From Lachnospiraceae bacterium UBA3273 (GTDB lineage Bacteria; Bacillota; Clostridia; Lachnospirales; Lachnospiraceae): a stretch of DNA of 64,000 nucleotides. Shown here piece by piece: positions 1 to 9,089 of this stretch. Numbering within the stretch: position 1 is the first letter of the stretch; the number at the start of each line of letters is the position of its first letter. The position numbers and the translations under genes are program-made. The DNA lies in the NCBI GenBank assembly GCA_002362385.1, contig DEUB01000067.1, positions 1 through 64,000 of the forward strand, in the 5' to 3' direction. The notes under the pieces are model-generated. The model made no database searches. It saw only the letters and a program-made list of their open reading frames with translations, and was not told where the DNA came from.

Positions 1-2
1 TT

Positions 3-329
3 TATCATATCATGGCGTATGTGATTTCCGGTTTTTTCGCAGGACTGGCGGCAATCGCTTACTCGGCTGTATTTTTCACGGTACAGCCCGGAACGGGGGC
101 CGGATTCGAGCTGGAAGCCATCGGCGGCGCGATTATTGGCGGTGTATCCGCAAGCGGCGGTGTGGGAAGCGTTGTGGGCTCCCTGATTGGCGTGTTTGTC
201 ATCTGTGTGCTTAAGACCGGACTTCCGTACATCGGACTTCAGGCCAACTGGCAGCAGATAATCACGGGCCTTGTGCTTATCAGCGCGGTTCTGATTGATA
301 TTATGAAAAAGAAGAAGGAAAAGGACTGA
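3..329 (+). CDS. CUT2-type sugar ABC transporter permease (RbsC-like), 5' partial
   Basis: This is the C-terminal part (about 108 residues) of an inner-membrane permease whose start lies before the window; the frame is open from base 3. The hydrophobic helices, the glycine-rich loop EAIGGAIIGGVSASGG and the final helix ending in a lysine-rich tail match RbsC/MglC-type permeases, which import pentoses, hexoses or related ligands together with a periplasmic-type binding protein and a double ATPase. Those partners would be upstream and are not visible. The next gene belongs to the different CUT1 class and is separated by 82 bases containing a large dyad, so the two are probably separate transcription units. 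The substrate cannot be told from this fragment. Confidence 0.85.
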   Translation, partial: YHIMAYVISGFFAGLAAIAYSAVFFTVQPGTGAGFELEAIGGAIIGGVSASGGVGSVVGSLIGVFVICVLKTGLPYIGLQANWQQIITGLVLISAVLIDIMKKKKEKD

Positions 330-348
330 TAAGGCCCAAAAGACAGCG

Positions 349-376
349 ATATGAAACTGCATATGCAGTTACATAT
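349..376. promoter_or_regulatory. 28-base near-perfect dyad upstream of the mannan importer operon
   Basis: The core AACTGCATATGCAGTT (355-370) is a perfect 16-base palindrome. After one mismatched pair (A354/A371) the symmetry continues as ATATG/CATAT. It lies between the CUT2 permease stop and the ribosome-binding site of the binding-protein gene. It is not followed by a T-run, so an operator for a dimeric repressor is more likely than a terminator. The binding protein is unknown. Confidence 0.5.
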
Positions 377-411
377 AAATTATTTTATTATCCAAATAAA
401 GGAGGAAAAAA

Positions 412-1803
412 ATGAAAAAGAAAGTATTAAGCGTTTTGCTCTCAACAGCTATGGTTGCATCCCTTTTAGTAGGATGCGGCGATAACGGCTCCGCACCGGC
501 GGATCAGCCCGCAGCAGATGCAGGGGACGAGGGAACTGAGGCACCTGCGGATAATGAAGGGGATGAAGCAGGAGAAGAGGCAAAGGAGATCACAGGAGAG
601 ATCACAGTCTTAACCAACAGGACGGATCTCATCGATACAGACTTTGCTGATTACAAGGCTGAATTTGAAGCAAAATATCCCGGAACAACCGTAAACTTTG
701 AGGGTATTACCGATTATGAAGGCGACGTTGCCATCCGTATGCAGACATCCGATTACGGCGACGTACTGATGATCCCCAACACCATTAAGAGCACACAGTT
801 TTCATCTTACTTTGAGCCTCTCGGAACAGTAGAGGAATTAAGCGAGAAGTATGACGCGGCATTCTTAAATGCAAAACAGTCTGAAGGCGTTGTTTACGGA
901 CTTCCTTCTATCGGAAATGCACAGGGTATCTGCTACAACAAGGAAGTATTCGCAAATGCAGGCATTACGGAAATGCCCAAGACTCCCGAAGAATTTTTAG
1001 AGGATCTTCAGAAGATCAAAGATAAGGGAGAATGTGAAAACCCTTATTACACCAACTTTAAAGACGGCTGGACACTGACACAGTGGCAGGATCATGCATG
1101 GGGTACCTGTACAGCGGATCCCGATTACCACAACAACGGTATCGTAAACGAGGAAGCTCCTTTCTCCGAAGGCAAATCCAATTATATCGTACATAAATTG
1201 ATGTTTGATATCGTTGCTCAGGGCCTCTGCGAAGCTGACCCTACCACAACAAACTGGGAAAACTCCAAGGGTATGCTTGCACGTGGCGAGATCGGTTGTA
1301 TGGTACTTGGTTCCTGGGCTATCTCCCAGATGCAGGATGCTGCTAAGACAGAAGGACTTGACCCTTCCATCATCGGTTATATGCCTTTCCCTGTAACGGT
1401 TAACGGCAAACAGTATGCAACGGCAGGCGCTGACTACTGCTACGCCATCAACATCAACAGCGAGAACAAAGATACGGCAAGAGCGTGGATCGATTACATG
1501 ATCGACGAATCCGGATTTGCATTAAATCAGGGCGCTATTTCAATCGTAAAAGACGATCCCATGCCTGATACGCTGGCAGATTTTTCCGACATTGAGTTGA
1601 TCATCGACAATCCTGCAACTCCTGAAAACGAAGGCAAATTTGATGTGTTGAGCCAGGAGTCCGAGATCAATCTGTATGCTGAGCCTGAGAAGCAGAGGCT
1701 GTTAGAGGCTGCTATGGGAAGCACCAACGAGACCTTCGACGACATTATGAATGACTGGAACGCAAGATGGAAAGAGGCGCTTGATAACTACACGCCCGAA
1801 TAA
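412..1803 (+). CDS. Extracellular sugar-binding lipoprotein of a CUT1 ABC importer
   Basis: A 463-residue solute-binding protein. A lysine-rich start and hydrophobic stretch end in the lipobox LLVGC with Cys22 as the lipidated residue. An acidic, Ala/Pro-rich linker follows (about residues 25-60), then a family 1 (SBP_bac_1-like) periplasmic-binding fold. It captures sugar at the outer face of the membrane and hands it to the two permeases encoded directly downstream. The ribosome-binding site AAAGGAGG precedes the ATG well. Linkage to two GH130 phosphorylases and an epimerase suggests that the ligand is beta-1,4-manno-oligosaccharide, which is inference from context. No ATP-binding subunit is encoded nearby, as is common for CUT1 systems that share an MsmK-type ATPase. 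Confidence 0.93.
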   Translation: MKKKVLSVLLSTAMVASLLVGCGDNGSAPADQPAADAGDEGTEAPADNEGDEAGEEAKEITGEITVLTNRTDLIDTDFADYKAEFEAKYPGTTVNFEGITDYEGDVAIRMQTSDYGDVLMIPNTIKSTQFSSYFEPLGTVEELSEKYDAAFLNAKQSEGVVYGLPSIGNAQGICYNKEVFANAGITEMPKTPEEFLEDLQKIKDKGECENPYYTNFKDGWTLTQWQDHAWGTCTADPDYHNNGIVNEEAPFSEGKSNYIVHKLMFDIVAQGLCEADPTTTNWENSKGMLARGEIGCMVLGSWAISQMQDAAKTEGLDPSIIGYMPFPVTVNGKQYATAGADYCYAININSENKDTARAWIDYMIDESGFALNQGAISIVKDDPMPDTLADFSDIELIIDNPATPENEGKFDVLSQESEINLYAEPEKQRLLEAAMGSTNETFDDIMNDWNARWKEALDNYTPE

Positions 1804-1838
1804 GAAGTGTCCGGACTGACAGAGTATAGTGAGTGATT

Positions 1839-1876
1839 ACAAAGGCTGCATATTTCTATAAGTGTGCAGCCTTTGT
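1839..1876 (+). terminator. Intra-operon stem-loop (attenuator or mRNA stabiliser)
   Basis: ACAAAGGCTGCA (1839-1850) pairs perfectly with TGCAGCCTTTGT (1865-1876) across a 14-base loop. It sits between the binding-protein stop and the ribosome-binding site of the first permease. With no clean U-tract it is probably a partial terminator or 3' stabiliser that raises binding-protein expression over the permeases, a common arrangement in importer operons. Confidence 0.6.
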
Positions 1877-1891
1877 TGAAAGGAGGATATG

Positions 1892-2812
1892 ATGGATAAC
1901 GTGGCTGTTAAAAAGAAAAAAAGAAGTTTTTCGGACGTTATGTCTTTGAGAAAAACAAAACAGTACATCACTGCATTTTGGTTCCTGCTGATCCCGTTGA
2001 TCTTATTGATCTTATTTACATATCTGCCTCTTGTGGATATGGTTCGTTATTCCCTTTACAAATGGGACGGTTTCGGAAAGATGAAGTTTATCGGCGTTGA
2101 CAATTATGTTGAGATGTTTACAAAGCCGGAATATTTCAGAATGTTTAAGACCAGCCTTTACTACCTGATCGGCAGCTTTATACAGATAGGACTTGCGCTG
2201 GTGTTTGCCGCTCTTTTGATGGACAGCAAAAAAACAAAATTTACAAACTTTTTTAAGGGAGCGATTTTCTTCCCATATTTGGTAAACGGCGTAGCGGTTG
2301 GTTTGATCTTCCTTTATTTTTACCAGCCGGGCGGAACGCTGGATACCCTGCTTACCTCCCTGGGATTTTCCCAGGAAACCCTTCCTTTGTGGATGAAGAC
2401 GGTGGGACTGAACAATGTCTGCCTTGCTATCGTTTCCCTTTGGAGATACCTGGGACAGAACATGGTCATGTTTGCCGGTTCCATGCAGTCCATTGACAGC
2501 GATCTGTATGAAGCGGCAGCTCTTGACGGCGCGAACCAGGCGCAGATATTCAGATATATCATTCTGCCGAATATCAAGACCGTTATCAGCATTAATATGA
2601 TCCTTGCCGTAAAGGGAGCTATCAGCGTATTTGAGATACCGTTTATCATGACGGACGGCGCAAACGGAACGGCGACCTTTGTAACAAAGACCTTAGAGGT
2701 TGCATTTACCAGCAGAAAGATCGGTATGGCTTCAGCCATGGGCGTTGTTTTGTTGGTCCTGATCATGATCATAACCTTTATCCAAAAGAGATTCTTTGAG
2801 AAGGAGGGCTGA
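1892..2812 (+). CDS. CUT1 sugar ABC transporter permease (MalF/UgpA type)
   Basis: A membrane permease of 306 residues, with a basic N-terminus followed by about six transmembrane helices. The EAA cytoplasmic loop, which docks the ATPase, is visible as YEAAALDGANQAQIFRYIILP. There are two in-frame ATGs at 1889 and 1892. AGGAGG at 1881-1886 leaves five bases before 1892 but only two before 1889, so 1892 is preferred. It pairs with the MalG-type permease three bases downstream and with the lipoprotein upstream to form the membrane pore. Substrate by context: manno-oligosaccharides. Confidence 0.93.
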   Translation: MDNVAVKKKKRSFSDVMSLRKTKQYITAFWFLLIPLILLILFTYLPLVDMVRYSLYKWDGFGKMKFIGVDNYVEMFTKPEYFRMFKTSLYYLIGSFIQIGLALVFAALLMDSKKTKFTNFFKGAIFFPYLVNGVAVGLIFLYFYQPGGTLDTLLTSLGFSQETLPLWMKTVGLNNVCLAIVSLWRYLGQNMVMFAGSMQSIDSDLYEAAALDGANQAQIFRYIILPNIKTVISINMILAVKGAISVFEIPFIMTDGANGTATFVTKTLEVAFTSRKIGMASAMGVVLLVLIMIITFIQKRFFEKEG

Positions 2813-2815
2813 GAA

Positions 2816-3694
2816 ATGGCGAAAGAAACAAAAACAAAAGTTCCTCAAAATAAAAAACATTATTCGGCAGAGCATATAGTCGCTGCATTTTTCAAATATC
2901 TGCTTTTGGTCATTTCGGCAGTTGCCGCCATCCTGCCCATGGTAGTCGTGCTTTTCGGGGCATTTAAGACAACGGCGGAATTTTCCAGTACATCGCCTTT
3001 GACCCTGCCGCAGAACTGGTTGAACTTTGAAAACTTTAAGACGGCTTTTGTCAAAGGAAATATGGTATTGGGCTTCTTCAATACCGTTATCGTTGTGGGA
3101 ATCTCCGTGTTCCTGACTATCGTGTTCGGCACCATGACGGCCTATGTTATTGACCGGTTCAAATTTAAATTCAGCAGGATCGTGAATACGGCTTTCCTCA
3201 TTGCATCCCTGATCCCCAGCATTACCATGCAGATGAGCGTGTTCCAGATCATTTCCAAGATGGGACTGTTCAACCACAGGGCGGCGCTGATCATTTTATT
3301 TGCAGGTACGGATATTATTTCCATTTACATCTTTGTGCAGTTTTTACAGAATATATCCACATCCCTGGATGAATCGGCGATCATAGACGGGGCGTCTTAC
3401 TTTACGATCTATACAAGGATCCTGCTTCCGCTCATGAAGCCCGCGATCGTTACCGTACTGATCATCAAAGGAATCGGTTTCTACAATGAATTTTATACCG
3501 CTTTTCTTTACAACCCTAATCCTAAGCTTGCAGTTGTTTCCACGGCGTTGTTTAAATTCAAAGGACCTTTCGGGGCGCAGTGGGAGATCATCTGTGCGGG
3601 CGTTATCATTACCATTATCCCGGCCCTTATCATTTTCCTGCTGCTGCAGAAACAGATTTACAGCGGTTTGACAAACGGCGCGGTAAAGGGATAA
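2816..3694 (+). CDS. CUT1 sugar ABC transporter permease (MalG/UgpE type)
   Basis: The second permease subunit, 292 residues and about six membrane helices. The EAA loop is seen as DESAIIDGASYFTIYTRILLP, and the protein ends in GAVKG, typical of MalG-like subunits. It follows the first permease after three bases, with GGAGGG overlapping that gene's end, so the two are translationally coupled. Together they form the heterodimeric channel of the importer that feeds the GH130 enzymes encoded next. Confidence 0.93.
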   Translation: MAKETKTKVPQNKKHYSAEHIVAAFFKYLLLVISAVAAILPMVVVLFGAFKTTAEFSSTSPLTLPQNWLNFENFKTAFVKGNMVLGFFNTVIVVGISVFLTIVFGTMTAYVIDRFKFKFSRIVNTAFLIASLIPSITMQMSVFQIISKMGLFNHRAALIILFAGTDIISIYIFVQFLQNISTSLDESAIIDGASYFTIYTRILLPLMKPAIVTVLIIKGIGFYNEFYTAFLYNPNPKLAVVSTALFKFKGPFGAQWEIICAGVIITIIPALIIFLLLQKQIYSGLTNGAVKG

Positions 3695-3724
3695 GGAAAT
3701 ATTTATCAATAAAGGAGACAGAGC

Positions 3725-4750
3725 ATGAAACATGTAGAAATTATTTCCGGGGGAAGCCTGCCTAATATTCCGTGGCAGGAAAAGCCGGAGCAGGTAGGAA
3801 AGATCCCTATCTGGAGATATACGGAAAATCCGGTCATTGACAGAAATCCCCTGCCGGGCGTTGCCAGGATCTTTAACAGTGCGGTGCTGCCTTATGAAGA
3901 CGGATTCATCGGCGTTTTCCGCGGGGAACAGATCAACGGCATTCCCTATATTTATCTGGGAAGAAGTAAGGACGGCATCCATTGGGATTACGAGCCGGAT
4001 AAGATCAGGTTTGTAGACGAGAATGGGAAGGATTTTGCGCCGGTATATGCTTATGACCCCCGCCTTGTTGAAATTGAAGGCGTTTACTATATCATCTGGT
4101 GCGGCGATTTCTACGGCGCGTCCATCGGGATGGCAAAGACCACGGATTTTAAGACATTTACGAGGATTGAGAATCCCTTTATCCCCTTTAACAGGAATGC
4201 GGTTCTCTTTCCGAGAAAGATCAACGGCAATTTTGCCCTTTTATCAAGACCAAGCGACAGCGGACACACGCCTTTCGGGGATGTGTTCCTAAGCGAAAGC
4301 CCGGATATGACCTACTGGGGAAAACACAGGCATGTTATGGGCAAGGGTTCTGAATGGTGGGAATCCGTAAAGGTAGGGAGCGGGGCAGCTCCTATTGAGA
4401 CCTCGGAAGGATGGCTTTTGTTCTATCACGGCGTAAGCGGCACCTGCAACGGATTTGTTTATTCCATGGGAGGAGCGATCTTGGATATCGACAATCCTTC
4501 TATTGTGAAATACCGCTGCGAGACCTTCCTTTTAACACCTGAGGAATGGTATGAGGAGCGTGGGTTTGTGCCCAACGTCATCTTCCCCTGTGCGGCCCTT
4601 ACGGATAAGGATACCGGCAGAGTGGCGGTTTATTACGGCGCTGCGGACAGCTATGTGGGCCTTGCTTTTACCTATATGGATGAGATCGTGGATTATATCA
4701 AAAATAACAGTGTGGTAACGGAAGCCGATACGGAAATCGGCATTCGTTAG
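3725..4750 (+). CDS. GH130 beta-1,4-manno-oligosaccharide phosphorylase
   Basis: A 341-residue five-bladed beta-propeller enzyme of family GH130. Its length, and the segment with NPVIDRNP near the N-terminus and AYDPRL (the Asp presumed to be the general acid), fit the shorter GH130_2-like group. That group uses inorganic phosphate to release mannose-1-phosphate from beta-1,4-manno-oligosaccharides. There is no signal peptide, so it acts in the cytoplasm on imported sugars. It abuts the epimerase gene and sits two genes upstream of a second, different GH130. Subgroup assignment is by overall resemblance; a related GH130 acting on N-glycan-derived mannosides is the main alternative. Confidence 0.87.
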   Translation: MKHVEIISGGSLPNIPWQEKPEQVGKIPIWRYTENPVIDRNPLPGVARIFNSAVLPYEDGFIGVFRGEQINGIPYIYLGRSKDGIHWDYEPDKIRFVDENGKDFAPVYAYDPRLVEIEGVYYIIWCGDFYGASIGMAKTTDFKTFTRIENPFIPFNRNAVLFPRKINGNFALLSRPSDSGHTPFGDVFLSESPDMTYWGKHRHVMGKGSEWWESVKVGSGAAPIETSEGWLLFYHGVSGTCNGFVYSMGGAILDIDNPSIVKYRCETFLLTPEEWYEERGFVPNVIFPCAALTDKDTGRVAVYYGAADSYVGLAFTYMDEIVDYIKNNSVVTEADTEIGIR

Positions 4751-4762
4751 ATGGAGGCAGTT

Positions 4763-5938
4763 ATGCTGACAGAGGAAATAAGAAGCCAGCTAAAAGAAGG
4801 GATCCTTCCCTTCTGGAAGGGGCTTAAGGATGAAGAATTCGGAGGCTTTTTCGGTTTTGTGGGACACGATTTAAAGGTTGATAAAAAGTACGACAAGGGC
4901 GTGATTTTGCACAGCCGGATACTCTGGTTCTTTTCAAATTGTTATCTTGTTTTAAAAAATAAGGATGACCTCGCTTATGCGGATCATGCTTATGCTTACA
5001 TAAAAGAGCGCTGCATCGATAAGGAAAACGGAGGCGTTTACTGGTCCACGACCTATGACGGAAAGCCCTCGGATACCACAAAGCATACTTACAACCAGGC
5101 TTTTGCCATTTATGCCCTGTCATCTTACTATGATGCTTCAAAAAATGAAGAGGCGCTTTTGCTGGCAAGGGAGCTTTTTGAACTGGTAGAGGGACGGTGT
5201 AAGGATGCCTATGGATATCTGGAAGCCTTTGACCGGCAGTTTCGGCCCGTGGATAACAGCAAGCTTTCGGAAAACGGGGTTTTAGCGGATAAGACCATGA
5301 ATACGTTACTGCATGTATTTGAAGCGTACACAGAGTTGTACCGTGTGGGAAAAGATGAAAAGGCAGCGGCGCAGATGCGGTGGATGCTGGACATTTTTGC
5401 AGATAAGGTGTTCAATCGGGAAAAGAAACGCCTGGATGTATTTTTTGACAGCCGGATGAACAGCCTCATCGATCTGCAGTCCTACGGACATGATATCGAA
5501 GCGGCGTGGCTTATTGACAGGGGTTTGGCAGTCTTAAATGATGCGGCCTATGATAAAAAGCTGATCCCTGTTACAAGGATGCTGACGGAAACCGTTTATA
5601 AACGTGCTTATGAAGATGGCTGCGTTTTAAACGAGTGTGAAAACGGCGTTGTAAACAAAGAAAGGATCTGGTGGGTACAGGCGGAATCCATGGTAGGATT
5701 TTTGAACGGCTATGCCGAGTGCCCGGAAAAGACCGAATATATGGAAGCGGTCAAGAAGATCTGGGACTATATAAAACAATATGTCATTGATAAACGGGAA
5801 AACAGCGAATGGTTCTGGGCCCTTGATGAAAACGAAAAACCTGTTACAGCAAGGGAAATAGCGGGACCCTGGAAATGTCCCTATCACAATGGCCGTATGT
5901 GCCTTGAATTGATCAGGAGGAACGAAGTTGTTAAGTGA
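4763..5938 (+). CDS. Cellobiose/mannobiose 2-epimerase (AGE family)
   Basis: A 391-residue cytoplasmic (alpha/alpha)6-barrel protein of the N-acylglucosamine 2-epimerase family, close to cellobiose 2-epimerases. It would convert beta-1,4-mannobiose to mannosyl-glucose, the substrate of the downstream GH130. Histidine-bearing segments such as HSRILWFF, KHTYNQAFAIYALS and WKCPYHNGRMCLE fit the family's catalytic His residues. An in-frame ATG lies at 4751, but GGAGG at 4753-4757 is placed five bases before the ATG at 4763, which is therefore chosen. The 3' end overlaps the next gene by 11 bases. Confidence 0.88.
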   Translation: MLTEEIRSQLKEGILPFWKGLKDEEFGGFFGFVGHDLKVDKKYDKGVILHSRILWFFSNCYLVLKNKDDLAYADHAYAYIKERCIDKENGGVYWSTTYDGKPSDTTKHTYNQAFAIYALSSYYDASKNEEALLLARELFELVEGRCKDAYGYLEAFDRQFRPVDNSKLSENGVLADKTMNTLLHVFEAYTELYRVGKDEKAAAQMRWMLDIFADKVFNREKKRLDVFFDSRMNSLIDLQSYGHDIEAAWLIDRGLAVLNDAAYDKKLIPVTRMLTETVYKRAYEDGCVLNECENGVVNKERIWWVQAESMVGFLNGYAECPEKTEYMEAVKKIWDYIKQYVIDKRENSEWFWALDENEKPVTAREIAGPWKCPYHNGRMCLELIRRNEVVK

Positions 5939-7103
5939 AAGATATTTTGTGGAAAAAGAAAAATATGAAAGGCTGATCGCAAGAAAGAATGTAAAAAGTG
6001 ATTTTTACAACGGGATTTATGACAGATATGAATATCCGGTTTTGACGAGAGACCATATTCCCCTTACGTGGAAGTACGATCTGAATCCGGAGACCAATCC
6101 CTATTTTATGGAAAGGCTGGGCGTCAATGCGGCATTTAATGCGGGCGCCATTTATCTGGACGGAAAGTATTACATCGTTGCCAGGATCGAAGGAAACGAC
6201 AGAAAGTCTTTCTTTGGCGTGGCGGTCAGCGATAACGGTGTGGACGGCTTCCGCTTTATGGATTATCCTGTTTTGCTTGAGGATACCTGCCCGGAGGAGA
6301 CCAACGTATATGACATGCGCCTGACAAAGCATGAGGACGGATATATTTACGGCGTGTTCTGTTCGGAAAGCAAGGATACCTCCACGGGAGATCTGTCTGC
6401 AGCGGTTGCGGCTGCGGGAATTGTCAGGACTAAGGATATGGTCAATTGGGAGCGCCTTCCCAATTTAAAGACCTTGCGTTCTCCCCAGCAGAGGAATGTG
6501 GTGCTGCATCCGGAATTTGTAAAGGGAAAATATGCCTTTTATACCCGTCCCATGGATGATTTTATCGATACCGGCTCCGGCGGCGGCATAGGATTCGGCC
6601 TTTGCGACGATATTACCAATGCGGTAATCGACGAAGAGATCATTACCAGCAAGAGAAAATACCATACCATTACCGAGGCGAAGAACGGGGCGGGTGCGAC
6701 GCCCATCAAAACGGATAAGGGATTTATCCATATTGCCCACGGGGTAAGGAATACGGCAGCAGGCCTCCGCTATGTGATCTATGCCTTTGCCACGGACTTA
6801 AATGACCCCACAAAGGTCATTGCGGAGCCATCGGGATTTTTGATTGCTCCCCTGGGGGAGGAGAGAGTGGGCGATGTGAGCAACGTGGTATTTACCAACG
6901 GCGCCATTGTCAACGACAGGGAAGAAGTATTTATTTATTATGCTTCCTGTGATACCAGACTCCATGTGGCGACAACGACGGTGGATAAATTAAAGGACTA
7001 TGTGTTCAATACGCCAGAGGATCCTCTCCGTTCGGTTCTCTGTGTGCAGCAGAGATGCGATTTTATTAAGAAGAATCTGGAGTATCTGGAATCTTTGAAA
7101 TAG
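5928..7103 (+). CDS. GH130 4-O-beta-D-mannosyl-D-glucose phosphorylase
   Basis: A 391-residue GH130 enzyme of the longer GH130_1 type. The N-terminal region (YERLIARKN, FYNGIYDRYEYPVLTRDH) and the NVYDMRL catalytic-Asp segment match mannosylglucose phosphorylases, which yield mannose-1-phosphate and glucose. The start is TTG, set by AGGAGG at 5915-5920 with a seven-base spacer inside the end of the epimerase gene. Overlap with the epimerase implies coupling of the two consecutive steps (Man-Man to Man-Glc, then phosphorolysis). It is cytoplasmic; no signal peptide is seen. Confidence 0.9.
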   Translation: MLSERYFVEKEKYERLIARKNVKSDFYNGIYDRYEYPVLTRDHIPLTWKYDLNPETNPYFMERLGVNAAFNAGAIYLDGKYYIVARIEGNDRKSFFGVAVSDNGVDGFRFMDYPVLLEDTCPEETNVYDMRLTKHEDGYIYGVFCSESKDTSTGDLSAAVAAAGIVRTKDMVNWERLPNLKTLRSPQQRNVVLHPEFVKGKYAFYTRPMDDFIDTGSGGGIGFGLCDDITNAVIDEEIITSKRKYHTITEAKNGAGATPIKTDKGFIHIAHGVRNTAAGLRYVIYAFATDLNDPTKVIAEPSGFLIAPLGEERVGDVSNVVFTNGAIVNDREEVFIYYASCDTRLHVATTTVDKLKDYVFNTPEDPLRSVLCVQQRCDFIKKNLEYLESLK

Positions 7104-7163
7104 CTTTCCTCCCTTTTACATACATGTGAACCCCCTCTTTTTTATCCATGTGCAACGGAATGG

Positions 7164-7194
7164 GCGCCGTCTGTCTTTTTATGCCGGACGGCGC
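7164..7194. terminator. GC-rich hairpin after the GH130 operon
   Basis: GCGCCGTC (7164-7171) and GACGGCGC (7187-7194) form a perfect eight-base stem with a 15-base loop. There is no strong U-tract after it, so termination is uncertain. The 249-base gap also holds GGGAAACGGTTTGA at about 7312-7325, which loosely resembles a CcpA or LacI-type operator with two mismatches to the cre consensus. Confidence 0.4.
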
Positions 7195-7352
7195 TCTGTG
7201 AGGGCGGTATGACGGGAAAACGCAGGCCTTTTTGGCTGTTGCGTATTTTTTTGCGAAAAAACTGTAAAAAAATGCAATAAAATGCCCTGAAAAGTGCAGA
7301 AATTTTGGAACGGGAAACGGTTTGAGCCGAAAACAGAAGGAGGCAGTGGAAG

Positions 7353-9074
7353 ATGGATTATAGAAGAGAATACGAAAAATGGCTTACAGATGATTACTTT
7401 GACGCACAGACAAAAGAAGAACTGAAAGGTATTGCAGGAGACGAAAAGGAAATTGAGGACAGGTTTTACAGGGAACTGGAATTTGGCACAGGAGGCCTCA
7501 GGGGCGTTATCGGAGCCGGCACCAACCGCATGAATATCTATACGGTCAGGAAAGCCACCCAGAGACTTGCAAATTATATTATAAGCCAGAAAGGCGAGGA
7601 AAAGGGTGTGGCAATTGCCTATGATTCCCGTATCATGTCCCCGGAATTTGCCGGGGAGGCTGCCCTCTGCCTCAATGCAAACGGCATCAGGACTTATTTG
7701 TTTTCTTCTTTAAGGCCCACGCCGGAGCTTTCTTTCGCGGTCAGGGAACTTAAATGTATTGCGGGAATTGTCATTACGGCAAGTCATAATCCCAGGGAAT
7801 ATAACGGCTATAAGGTATATTGGGAAGACGGCGCCCAGATCACGCCGCCCCATGACAAAAACATTTTAAGCGAAGTGGCGAAGGTAAAGGACTACGGCGC
7901 CGTAAAAACCATGACGGAGGAGGCTGCAAAAAAAGCCGGCTTATTTAACATGATCGGAGAAGAGTTAGATGCCGCTTATATGGAGAAATTAAAAGAACAG
8001 TCCATCCATCCCGAAATGATCAGACAGGCGGCAAAGGATATTAAAATTGTTTATACGCCCTTACACGGCGCAGGCAACCTGCCCGTCCGGAACGCATTAA
8101 AGGAACTGGGCTTCGAGCAGGTATACGTGGTGCCCGAGCAGGAAAAACCCGACGGGACCTTCCCCACGGTAGCCTATCCTAACCCGGAAGACGCCAAGGC
8201 CTTTGAACTGGCATTAAAGCTGGCAAAAGAAAAGGATGCGGATATCGTCCTTGCCACGGATCCTGACGCAGATCGTCTGGGCGTTTACGCAAAGGACAAA
8301 GAAACCGGGGAATACGTTTCCTTTACAGGAAATATGTCCGGCATGTTGATCGCAGAATATATCCTGCGCGAAAGAAAAAAAGCGGGGACCCTTCCTGCTA
8401 ATGCCGCTTTGGTAAAGACCATTGTTACCACCAATATGGCGGATGCGCTGGCGGCGGAATATGATGTGAAACTGGTTGAAGTGCTGACGGGCTTCAAATA
8501 TATCGGAGAGCAGATCAAGTTTTTTGAGCGGGATAAAAGCTACCGGTATGTTTTCGGATTAGAGGAAAGCTACGGGTGTCTGGCGGGAACCTACGCCAGG
8601 GATAAGGACGCCTGCGTTGCCGTCATGATGCTCTGTGAGGCGGCGGCATTTTACAAATGCCACAATATGACCCTGTGGGATGCCATGACGAGACTTTATG
8701 AAAAATACGGATACTACCGGGAAACCCTTTCCACAATGACCTTAAAAGGCGTTGAAGGTGCAGAGAAGATCAAAAAGATCATGAATGACTTAAGAAACAG
8801 CGCGCCGGAAAAATTGGGAGACTTTAAGGTAAAAGCCGTCAGGGACTATGAAAAAGGGATCCGTTTTGTTTCCGGCGGGGAAGAAGAAAAACTGAGCCTG
8901 CCCAAATCCAACGTCTTATATTTTGAACTGGAAAATGACGGATGGTGCTGTGCAAGACCTTCCGGAACAGAGCCGAAGATCAAATTCTATATGGGCGTAA
9001 AAGGAACTTCTTTAGAACACTCAAAGAAACTGGCAGAAAAACTTCAGGCAACCCTGCTAGGATTAGTCGAATAA
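7353..9074 (+). CDS. Phosphoglucomutase/phosphomannomutase
   Basis: A 573-residue alpha-D-phosphohexomutase, matching the long Gram-positive PgcA/PGM form. The phosphoserine loop TASHNP carries the catalytic Ser144. The metal loop is DPDADRLG, the sugar-binding loop GLEESYGC, and the phosphate-binding loop RPSGTEPKIKFY is near the C-terminus. It interconverts hexose-1- and hexose-6-phosphates. Placed between mannose-1-phosphate-producing GH130 enzymes and mannose-6-phosphate isomerase, it most likely turns mannose-1-phosphate into mannose-6-phosphate. GAAGGAGG nine bases upstream supports the start. Confidence 0.93.
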   Translation: MDYRREYEKWLTDDYFDAQTKEELKGIAGDEKEIEDRFYRELEFGTGGLRGVIGAGTNRMNIYTVRKATQRLANYIISQKGEEKGVAIAYDSRIMSPEFAGEAALCLNANGIRTYLFSSLRPTPELSFAVRELKCIAGIVITASHNPREYNGYKVYWEDGAQITPPHDKNILSEVAKVKDYGAVKTMTEEAAKKAGLFNMIGEELDAAYMEKLKEQSIHPEMIRQAAKDIKIVYTPLHGAGNLPVRNALKELGFEQVYVVPEQEKPDGTFPTVAYPNPEDAKAFELALKLAKEKDADIVLATDPDADRLGVYAKDKETGEYVSFTGNMSGMLIAEYILRERKKAGTLPANAALVKTIVTTNMADALAAEYDVKLVEVLTGFKYIGEQIKFFERDKSYRYVFGLEESYGCLAGTYARDKDACVAVMMLCEAAAFYKCHNMTLWDAMTRLYEKYGYYRETLSTMTLKGVEGAEKIKKIMNDLRNSAPEKLGDFKVKAVRDYEKGIRFVSGGEEEKLSLPKSNVLYFELENDGWCCARPSGTEPKIKFYMGVKGTSLEHSKKLAEKLQATLLGLVE

Positions 9075-9089
9075 GGAGGGGAAGAAAAC

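Noticed and set aside
2320..2772. 150-codon minus-strand frame inside the first permease gene
   Set aside because: It lies entirely within a well-supported permease and has no domain or ribosome-binding site; it reflects codon bias of the sense gene. The same applies to the other long antisense frames over the CDSs.
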